Positions 1 through 7,790 of a stretch of 64,000 bases of DNA are shown here, piece after piece. Source of the DNA: Chlorops oryzae (Eukaryota; Arthropoda; Insecta; Diptera; Chloropidae); contig CM035806.1 in the NCBI GenBank assembly GCA_020466095.1, forward strand, positions 135,741,680 through 135,805,679. Direction: 5' to 3'. The notes beneath the pieces were generated by a model. It was not told the origin of the DNA. It worked only from the letters and a program-made list of their open reading frames with translations, and ran no database searches. Positions within the stretch are counted from its first letter, which is position 1; every line of letters begins with the position of its first letter. Position numbers and translations under genes: made by a program.

Positions 1-569
1 CACAGACACAAACAAGCATAAATGCATTCAAACAAAACAAAACAATATGTGGTGCTGCCAGACTGAACGTTTTCTGAATAACTCCGATTAGTAGGTTGTT
101 GCAAATATATAAGGGCATTTTAGGTAGCTTATAATTTTTTTGCGCTATCAAAGTATACGTCAATTCGTACTTAATTAAAACATATTTAAAATCATCGTCT
201 GTACTCCGGGGGCTGCGGATGTAATATCGGTGTGAAAAATATCGATACTTTAAAACATCTTTATGTATGAAAATTCGCATTTTCGAGACTATCTCATTTG
301 CGATGGAAAACCCTTTACACGTATGCTTTTTCAGTTCCAGTATATTCTGCTTATCTAACTTAGCACTTTGAGGGCTCAACGCTATTAAAGTAAATTGATA
401 GGAAGTAACGAACTCACTACTTTGAAGAAAGGAAATCAGAGTTGAAATTTCGATGACAGGTTGACAGAAATATAGGAAATGTGTGACTTAAATGCAACCC
501 TGTGAGTCCGATTACTTGTAATAAGCCTATGCGTTCAAGTAGCGAAAGTAAGTCAAAGTACTTATTTGT
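1..569. other. Flanking non-coding DNA, nothing recognised
   Basis: AT-rich sequence with no convincing reading frame, repeat end or RNA gene. It borders the left half of the family-1 repeat. Confidence 0.5.
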
Positions 570-891
570 TTTTATACCCAGCATAAGCAACGTATATTAG
601 GGTATCTTGTAACAGCCAGAATAACGCTCCGTAGATATAGACATATAATATATATATATATATTCTTGATCAGGATCAAAAATTCGATTTAGACATGTCT
701 GTCTGTCCGTCCGTCCGCGTCCGGATCTCCTCCGAAACGGCTGGACCAATCAAGTCGAAATGTGGCACACAGGTATATCGGGGTCCGAGTATGATCCTAA
801 CTAAAAATGGAAGACATCCGCTCACTGCCACGCCCACAAATGAATTTAATGTGTTTTCAGTAAAATGCTTGTAACTTGCGAACCACTCAAC
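570..891 (+). repeat. Family-1 dispersed repeat (DINE-1/mini-me-like), left half
   Basis: It begins with the tttatacccagc terminus, then has a (TA)n stretch, a conserved core containing ttcttgatcaggatcaaaa, and a GTCY-type run (gtctgtctgtccgtccgtcc). The order TA-run, core, GTCY-run matches the published description of mini-me/DINE-1 non-autonomous Helitron-like repeats of Diptera. The copy is cut at 891 by the LTR retrotransposon and resumes at 10830/10834. Other copies are at 29695-30240, 41566-43490 and 59336-59888. Confidence 0.75.
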
Positions 892-1391
892 TGTTGTGAG
901 GATTTTACCGAAATCCCTCACTCGCCTATCGGACCGAATTTTCTAAAGAAAACGCTCTTTAGTTTTATAATTTATCATTATTTATTAAACGATTAACTGC
1001 AACTTATATTTAGCAACTGATTTCAACTGACTCTTAGTTTAGAATACAAAAGCTTATATACTAATTATTCTATATATTTAAACCTAAGTCTGCGCTCTGC
1101 AGACGCTGATTTCTTCTTCGGGAACGGTGTCATGGGCCTGCTGACGCATGCTGATCTGTCCAGGTGTGCTTCCGGGTTTGTTGGTCGTTTTGTTCCCACG
1201 AACATTCGATTCTCATATTCGCATAATTCGCATGCTCGGCGATTCTGCGTAAGGTCACCTATGTTGTAAAGTTGCACTTGGCACGCTTGTATGAAGGTCC
1301 AAAATGCCAGCTTGCATTTTTGGCCGTCTGCCGTCGCTAGCGGTATTTCGTAAGCTACAAGATGAGCTGCTCTGCTGTTTGACTCATAACA
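892..1391 (-). repeat. 3' LTR of the retrotransposon
   Basis: 500 bp, from TGTTGTGAGG to GACTCATAACA on the + strand. It matches 10330-10829 base for base where I compared them, including a shared 107-codon open stretch (1065-1388 versus 10503-10826). Identical LTRs imply a recent insertion, because both are copied from one template at integration. Confidence 0.95.
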
Positions 1392-1405
1392 TCCCTCCCC
1401 CTTTT
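1392..1405 (-). promoter_or_regulatory. Polypurine tract
   Basis: The - strand reads AAAAGGGGGAGGGA directly against the 3' LTR. This is the position and composition expected of the plus-strand DNA primer of LTR elements. Confidence 0.85.
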
Positions 1406-2937
1406 GAAGACGATGCCACGTTTTGGCATTCAAATTAACGGTGGAAGGTAAGTTTGTCATTGTTATTGTAAGGATTGCCGCAAAAGCCATCTTAGTGTTT
1501 TGAGTCATCTGTTATAGGAAGATTGGCTGCTTGTTGGGATCCGACAGGAAAACAATTTATTTGGTCCCAAAATTTTAAGTGGTTTAACTTTCATATTTTT
1601 GTTGGTGCAACTCTGGAACTGCTCGAACTTCCGACTAACGTTTTGAGTTTTCTTGTTTCTGGTTCTGGTAGGTGATAACCTTACGCCATATTGGTTAATT
1701 ACGAAGCTTGTGGTCAGCATGGTCAGCATCCCATCGATGTCCTCTCCTGCGTCATTTTGCTATAGATTCGATTGAGACAGTTGGAGTGTATTTTTATCAC
1801 TATTTAATTTTTTTATTTTATTTTATTTTTTTTTTTTTTTCATGCTTGTTCCCTTTTTTTTTTTTTTTTTTTTTTTTAATTATGGGTTTTTCTTTCTTTT
1901 TTTTTTTTTTTTTTCATTAAATATTTTCTTTGTTTCAACTGTCTCCCACCTGTAATTTACAAAAATTTGACTTACAGATTATAATCTATATTTTAATTTT
2001 ATAATATAATAATTGTATAATATTCTTAATTATATAATTCAGTTTTAAGCTACTAATTTTTCGATTTTTCTTACAACTATATACATATATGTTATCGAAA
2101 TTTTAGTCTTTTATTGCAATTTAAATTTTTACTATTAGTATGATCTATTTAAATTTCATGATTTCGAACAATTTGAATTTTAAATTTTGTATGTTTTTTC
2201 TTCAGAATATTTTTCCATTCAAATATGTATATATATATATTATATATATATATAATATATATATATATATATAATATTTTTTTTTTTTTTTTTTTTAATA
2301 ATTTTGAATGATTTTATATATTTTATATTTATAATTTGTTGAATAATTCGCTTTTCTTTTCTTTAAACTTTGAAGTGCAACTAGTGGGAAATTACTCCTT
2401 TTTTATGTGATATGATATCCATCGTTAAGCCTCATTGGTCTTCCTGAAAAGAAAAAGAAAACATGAAATTATTCCCTACCTGTGTTACAACTATTCTCGT
2501 GTCCCTACCTTTATTTCGGCTGTTCAAATTGAACTTGACAGTTTTTAATTTTTGCATAACTACTTTCGAACTTGACCTATTTATTTTTCTTTTGACTGTC
2601 TTTTGGTGGTTTGAGTTCAATTATTATTTTCTTATTTTTTCCGATATTGCAATGTCAAGTGCACTATATAAAAGAAATTGTGTTTGCTCATCAACATTTA
2701 CTTCGCGGCTGGCTTTAACTGAACAGAATAAACAAAAAAAATTATTTTGCTTTTATTGTGTCTTCGCTTGTTTTGATATGCGAGCACTTTTGTCTTGAAC
2801 AGAAAATTGTTAATTTTTTATTTTTTTTAAGATATGTAATTGTCGCGTGGTGGAGCTTAATTTCTGGTAGCGCCAGTTTGAAATAGGATCGCTTCGAAAA
2901 TAAGAAAAAGCAAAGAATGAATTTATTCTATAAATTT
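1406..2937 (-). other. Non-coding 3' region of the retrotransposon
   Basis: About 1.5 kb between the phosphatase stop codon and the polypurine tract. It is AT-rich, with long T/A tracts (near 1830-1915 and 2279-2297) and TA runs (2227-2275). No env-like frame is visible on the element's strand; the short frames on either strand look like chance. It may be untranslated sequence or the remains of a lost region. Confidence 0.5.
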
Positions 2938-3792
2938 TCATTTAAGTAGTACTTTAAGGGCCTGGTAACAAAATATGTATTGTGTGGCGTTTGGAATTGC
3001 TTGCGCCCTTTGTGCACGTATTTTGTTTACTATTTCCCGTACCCTTATGTTCTTTTTATTTTCTTTCAAATCTAAGGCGATATTTAAAGCTATAAAAACG
3101 CATGTTCTACCTATGCCTGCAGCGCAATGAACTATCATCGGCGGCGGATTTGTTATATCAGTAGTTAACCTCTTTTGATTTTCCTTAACTAATCTTATAA
3201 ATTGCCATAATAATTTAGCATTTGGTATGCCTTGATCGGCCCAGCACTTAAACTGCCAATGGTAAATTGTTCTAGAAGTTTCTGATTTTTGATCGTATAG
3301 TTCTAATTCCGTACAAACAAAATTCTTGTTTTCATTTTTATTGAGCGTTTTAACGCGAAATTGGGAAAATATTTTGGTGGAATTTACGTCAGCTTCCCAG
3401 TATCTAGCACATTCTCTCGACTTCGTGAGCATAACTATGGTATTACAATTTTGCTCCCATACCATTTGAAAGAAGTCTTGTATGGAATTTTCGAGAGGTC
3501 CCTGCGTAGCTATATATGACTTCGTCTTTTTGTATCCATCCACAAAACTAGCATGAATATATCCTGATATATTCTCCTGATGTGGTGATAATTTTACACG
3601 ACTGTGGTCAAAACAAGGTACGTTCTTATAGCGATTCTTTTCTGAATTTCCTAAAAAATGTTTAAAAGATCCCTTGACTGGAATTCGAATCAATTGTGCA
3701 TGCTCTTCGGTTAGCTTGCGGTTAATATCTTCTGCCTCTTTCCCTGCTTTTATATATTGAATGTTCGCTTTTTCCTGATTGACTTTTAACAA
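2938..3792 (-). CDS. Protein tyrosine phosphatase domain in the retrotransposon
   Basis: The 284 codons include a classical (non-receptor-type) tyrosine phosphatase catalytic domain from about residue 40 to the end. Visible motifs in order are NRYKNV (phosphotyrosine loop), GYIHASFVDGY and ATQGPL, a WPD-type loop written WADQGIP (3223-3243, Asp kept), the catalytic signature HCAAGIGRT (3103-3129; Cys and Arg kept, matching HCX5R), and a Q-loop region ATQYIFCYQAL. The Gln at the first Q-loop position of PTP1B-type enzymes is replaced by Pro; the second Gln is kept. The frame has no stop. It is continuous upstream (3793 to about 4100) with the integrase C-terminal domain, so the first Met here need not be a start. 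It occupies the place of env. Origin is unknown: host phosphatase, or a viral relative such as bracovirus PTPs. Family membership is certain; activity is inferred. Confidence 0.9.
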   Translation of the reverse strand: MLKVNQEKANIQYIKAGKEAEDINRKLTEEHAQLIRIPVKGSFKHFLGNSEKNRYKNVPCFDHSRVKLSPHQENISGYIHASFVDGYKKTKSYIATQGPLENSIQDFFQMVWEQNCNTIVMLTKSRECARYWEADVNSTKIFSQFRVKTLNKNENKNFVCTELELYDQKSETSRTIYHWQFKCWADQGIPNAKLLWQFIRLVKENQKRLTTDITNPPPMIVHCAAGIGRTCVFIALNIALDLKENKKNIRVREIVNKIRAQRAQAIPNATQYIFCYQALKVLLK

Positions 3793-4100
3793 ATTTCTGT
3801 GGAATGTTTTTTCTTTGCCCTTGATTAAAATTCTAGCATTTACAGAAGTGGGAAGTGATACGACTCTATAAGGTCCCTCCCAAATAGGTGAAAATTTATT
3901 CTTTCTGGTTTGGTTTTTCAGCCAGACCTTATCTCCTACGTTAAATTCTCTAATTTTCGATCCCTTATCATAGTATATTTTCGAATTTTGCTTTCCTTTT
4001 TCTTGATTTAGTCGAACTAATTCATGCGTTCTTTGAATCTGGTACTTTAATATTTTCGAATAATCATCAATATTGTATAGAGGAGCGGCTTTCTTTTTAG
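3793..4100 (-). CDS. Integrase C-terminal (GPY) domain, in frame with the phosphatase
   Basis: The - strand frame used by the phosphatase stays open through this stretch. It reads as the usual tail of a gypsy integrase: LYNIDDYSK, then VGDKVWLKN, then WEGPYRVVS and FHRNLLKV. These are the basic KVWLKN strand and GPY motif that follow the DDE core. The main pol frame ends at 4047 after a short out-of-frame tail, so the change of frame lies between about 4075 and 4105 and is one base (-1). It may be an indel in this copy, an assembly error, or a second recoding site. I see no canonical slippery heptamer there. Confidence 0.85.
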
Positions 4101-7100
4101 ATTAACAGGTACATCAAAGTCGAAACCAAAAAGTGTTTTGCTAGGCGTTTGTTTCGTAGTGCTGTGTACAGTATTATTGTGTACATGCATGGCATGATGA
4201 AGCCAATCATCCCAATTTGTACCGTCTTCTTTCGCAAAAGTTCTTAAAAATTCGGCTAATGGTCTATGGCTTCTTTCTAAAGCACCATTGGCTTGCGGAT
4301 GATATGGAGAAGTCTCTATTTTCTTAATTCCCATTAGCCTGCATACTTCCTTAAAAAGTTTTGAAGTGAAGTTTGTGCCATTGTCAGTGACAAGAATTCG
4401 TGGAATATTGAATTTTGAAATTACTTCGTTAAAGAACGCTTTTGCTACTGTCGATGATTCTGCATCGGGAATGCCTGTACATATGAAAAATTTTGAAAAA
4501 TCATCTAGAAATGTAAGAATATATTTATTACCGCTTGAAGTGACTGGTAGGGGACCCACCATGTCCATAAATATCTTATCAAAAGGACGTTGGGAAATTT
4601 TTGTGAGAACCATCGGCATTTTCTCGACTTTTGAACTTTTATTTTTCTGACAGAGTTCACATGTTTTCACGTAATCTTTTATTTGTTTTTGCATGCCTTG
4701 CCACTTAAATTGTTTTCTAATTCGCAAAAACGTCTTCATTGTCCCTTTATGACCTCCTATGGGTGAATCATGAAATGTTTTGAGGACCTTTACAATCTCC
4801 TTTGGGTCAGTTAAAACTTGTGCCATGTCTTCTTCAATATTTTCATCAGTTATTTCATCAGGGTTTTCTTTAGCCTGAGCTCTTGTTACTACAGATATTG
4901 TGCTGTCGATATGTGGAATTCTACTCAAAGCGTCAGCGTTTTGATTATTTTTTCCCGGCTTATAAAAAATTTCAAAATCGTACTCTAAAAGTTTAAGGCG
5001 AAAACGACCTAGTCTCGAATCTTGTTCCTTTAAATTGGCTATACCTTTTAATGGCTTATGATCGGTGTATATTTTGAAAGGTCTCCCCAATAAATAGGTC
5101 CTAAAATTTTTCACAGCCCAAACTATTGCCAAAAATTCTTTCTCAATTGTAGAATATCGTTTCTCAGTTTCACTTAACGCTCTGCTGGCAAAATAAATAG
5201 GCAAATCTTCCCCTGGTTCTCCTTGCGAGAGAACAGCTCCTAAGGCTTCATTACTAGCGTCTGTTGTTAGTATAAAAGTTTTCGAAAAATCTGGATATTG
5301 AAGTAAAGGAGGTGAGGTTACCGCAGCTTTAAGCTGTTCCATGGCCTTCTGGCAATCATTGTTCCATTCAAACTTAACGTTTTTTCTTAATAATTTGTTT
5401 AGTGGAACTGAAATTTTTGCCGCATTTGGTATAAATTTGCGATAATAATTGATTAATCCAAGGAAAGCTTGTAACTCTTTTACATTTCTGGGTGGTGATA
5501 TTTTTTGTACACTTTCTACCTTTAGTGGATCTGGCAGCACGCCTGATTCCGAACATTTATGCCCTAAATATATAACTTCTTTTTTAAGAAATTGACGTTT
5601 CTCTGTTTGAAGTTTTAAACTGTTATGTCTTAAGACTTCAAAAACCTTACATAATCTTTCTTCATGCTCTTCTAAATTCCTAGCATAAATAACGATATCA
5701 TCAAGATAAACAAAACAATCAATTCCCTGCAAACCAGTGAGAATGCTATTCATTATGCGTTGAAAGGTTGCAGGTGCTCCCGTGAGCCCAAAAGGCATTC
5801 TGGTAAATTCAAAATGTCCCATTCCCGTGCTAAATGCTGTTTTCTCTTTGTCTTTTTCTTCGATAAGCACTTGATGGTATCCGCTGGCTAAATCTAAAGT
5901 TGAAAAATACCTACTGCAACCCAACTGATCGAGAATTTCATCTATTCTAGGAATTGGAAAAACTTGTTTAATGGTAATATCGTTTAATTTTCGGAAATCT
6001 ACCACAAGTCGCCATTTCTTTTTCCCATCGGCACCGGCCTTTTTCGGTACTAACAATATCGGAGAATTCCAAGGAGACTTGCTTGGAGAAATAATGCCAT
6101 CTTTAAGCATTTTGTCAACCTGTGAGGTTATTTCTGTTTTATGCACTTCTGGTAGTCTATATTGCCTAATATTAACTGGTGGCTGCCCTGGTTCTGTTGC
6201 AATTTCGTGTTTAAGAACTGTCGTATATGAAAGCTTATCCTCACTCAAATGAAAAATATCAGAAAATTCTCTGAATATGCTCTTTATAGAATTTAATTCT
6301 TCTTCGTTTAAATTATTATCTAAACGTACTGTTTCCATAATTAATTGAAAACGATCATTCATTTTCTCACCCTTTTTGACAAAATTTATCCCTGTTTTTC
6401 CTAACTCCTCATAATCCCTAAGAAGATTGTAATTTAGCTCCTTTAGCTGTCCAAATTTTACATTTTTTCTACTTGCATTCAGAACTGGTACAAATCCCTT
6501 TCCCTTTTTGATTCTTGTTATTACATTTCCAACGTATACTCCTTGCAAAATTTCTTGCTTATGTACCACTATATCTCCTGATTCAATATTAACCTTAATC
6601 GGAATTATTTTTGAAGTTCTAGCGTTTATCGTAATTGACTCAACTACGCATATTCTTCTAGTCTCTTGCTCTGAACAAAGTGGTAATCTTGCGATTTCCT
6701 TGCTATTTGCGAAAAATGAAATCGTCTTATTAACTCCATTCGTAACCGAACGGGTCCACAGTTCATCTCTACCCAAAAGTCCATCTGCTGGTACTTTGCT
6801 ACCAAATGGAAGTACGTGCATATTAAAATTTAATGCTTTGTTTTCTTGGTGAGATATCCTTACAGCTCCCTCTGTACTAATACTACCACCAAATGCTCCA
6901 CCTAATTGCTTAACCTCTGACCTGTCAACTTCAACTTCTTCTTTTAAGACTTCAGATTTGAGCAAACTAGTGTCTGCCCCTGTATCGATAAGCAGAGTTA
7001 ATTTATCATTTTTAGCTTGTCCACACGGAAATACTATAAATGCATCATCTGATCGACATCCCTCATCTATGGTTAAAGAATTTGTTGAACTGTCAAAGTT

Positions 7101-7790
7101 GTTTAGTTTTAGATCTTTGAGCAGCCTTTTCTTCTTAATTGACTCTGACTTACTCAATTTTCTATTTAAATGCAATTCCATTGTTTTTCTTTCTAAAACA
7201 ACTAAACCCTTTGAAAGCGACTCTTGTAGACTAGTGCACAAAATAATCAACATACTTAATAGTATGATCCATCCCTTGGTGAAAAATTGCTTTACACATG
7301 AATCACTAGAATATGATATTTCATAAACATCTCTTGGATAGGTATACTCAACAACTTGTTCAGAAAATGTAACCTTCTTATTATTTTCTTTTCGCTTTCT
7401 AACGGAACATATAGGCTCGCTTAGCCTAACGTATGTTTTTTCATTCTCCTTCATCTGCTCACTGCTACACAGTGGCTGACTTTTGTTTATTTTAACAGTG
7501 GAGTCTTCGACTTCAATTTTATTTATATCCAGTTCCAATAGCGACTGTGACTGACAAGATAAGCTTGATTTTTCCTCTGTGCTTCTTTTCATATTTTTTA
7601 ATTCTATTTTCTTTAGTTCATTTTTCTGCACATTGCCGCCACCGGGTACTGGAATAGGCCTTAATTTTTCTAATCTATTATCGGCTTTCCGGTCTACTGG
7701 CCTTGACCGGGCCGTGTATAGTTTCCCTGACTCTGAGTTGCGGACGGACAATTTGGTGAAATATGGCCAAACTGTTTGCATTTGTAGCAC
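4047..7790 (-). CDS. pol: Pol polyprotein: protease, reverse transcriptase, RNase H, integrase
   Basis: 1247 codons, read after a -1 shift from gag. Domains in order: a lysine/glutamate-rich N-terminal extension of about 260 residues with a hydrophobic segment (GWIILLSMLIILC, near 7230-7275); an aspartic protease (LLIDTGADTSLL, GLLGRDEL); a reverse transcriptase (WRLVVDFRKLND, FSTLDLASGYHQV, MPFGLTGAPATFQ, FVYLDDIVIYA); RNase H (LTTDASNEALGAVLS, ALSRIP at its end); and an integrase with an HHCC zinc module (H..H then CELCQ) and a DDE core (MDMVGPLP, VTDNGTNF, ETSPYHPQANGALERSH). The order protease-RT-RNase H-integrase is that of Ty3/gypsy elements. The frame is open throughout. It runs out of frame only after the integrase core, at about 4090. 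Confidence 0.95.
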   Translation of the reverse strand: MLQMQTVWPYFTKLSVRNSESGKLYTARSRPVDRKADNRLEKLRPIPVPGGGNVQKNELKKIELKNMKRSTEEKSSLSCQSQSLLELDINKIEVEDSTVKINKSQPLCSSEQMKENEKTYVRLSEPICSVRKRKENNKKVTFSEQVVEYTYPRDVYEISYSSDSCVKQFFTKGWIILLSMLIILCTSLQESLSKGLVVLERKTMELHLNRKLSKSESIKKKRLLKDLKLNNFDSSTNSLTIDEGCRSDDAFIVFPCGQAKNDKLTLLIDTGADTSLLKSEVLKEEVEVDRSEVKQLGGAFGGSISTEGAVRISHQENKALNFNMHVLPFGSKVPADGLLGRDELWTRSVTNGVNKTISFFANSKEIARLPLCSEQETRRICVVESITINARTSKIIPIKVNIESGDIVVHKQEILQGVYVGNVITRIKKGKGFVPVLNASRKNVKFGQLKELNYNLLRDYEELGKTGINFVKKGEKMNDRFQLIMETVRLDNNLNEEELNSIKSIFREFSDIFHLSEDKLSYTTVLKHEIATEPGQPPVNIRQYRLPEVHKTEITSQVDKMLKDGIISPSKSPWNSPILLVPKKAGADGKKKWRLVVDFRKLNDITIKQVFPIPRIDEILDQLGCSRYFSTLDLASGYHQVLIEEKDKEKTAFSTGMGHFEFTRMPFGLTGAPATFQRIMNSILTGLQGIDCFVYLDDIVIYARNLEEHEERLCKVFEVLRHNSLKLQTEKRQFLKKEVIYLGHKCSESGVLPDPLKVESVQKISPPRNVKELQAFLGLINYYRKFIPNAAKISVPLNKLLRKNVKFEWNNDCQKAMEQLKAAVTSPPLLQYPDFSKTFILTTDASNEALGAVLSQGEPGEDLPIYFASRALSETEKRYSTIEKEFLAIVWAVKNFRTYLLGRPFKIYTDHKPLKGIANLKEQDSRLGRFRLKLLEYDFEIFYKPGKNNQNADALSRIPHIDSTISVVTRAQAKENPDEITDENIEEDMAQVLTDPKEIVKVLKTFHDSPIGGHKGTMKTFLRIRKQFKWQGMQKQIKDYVKTCELCQKNKSSKVEKMPMVLTKISQRPFDKIFMDMVGPLPVTSSGNKYILTFLDDFSKFFICTGIPDAESSTVAKAFFNEVISKFNIPRILVTDNGTNFTSKLFKEVCRLMGIKKIETSPYHPQANGALERSHRPLAEFLRTFAKEDGTNWDDWLHHAMHVHNNTVHSTTKQTPSKTLFGFDFDVPVNLKRKPLLYTILMIIRKY
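7682..7727 (-). promoter_or_regulatory. gag-pol -1 ribosomal frameshift signal
   Basis: The - strand has a G GGA AAC heptamer at 7727-7721 in exact phase with gag codons (CAG GGA AAC). A 6-nt spacer follows, then a stem: CGGC + CCGGTC pairs with GACCGG + GCCG, with a 10-nt loop and a 3-nt bulge (7714-7682). The gag TAG (7696-7694) sits at the loop/stem edge. Slipping -1 at the heptamer enters the pol frame exactly. X XXY YYZ sites of this kind are known from retroviral gag-pro junctions. Confidence 0.8.

Noticed and set aside
1065..1508. 147-residue frame spanning the 3' LTR, and its twin at 10503-10835
   Set aside because: The same LTR sequence is open by chance in both copies. It lies over the expected regulatory region, resembles no protein and crosses the LTR edge.
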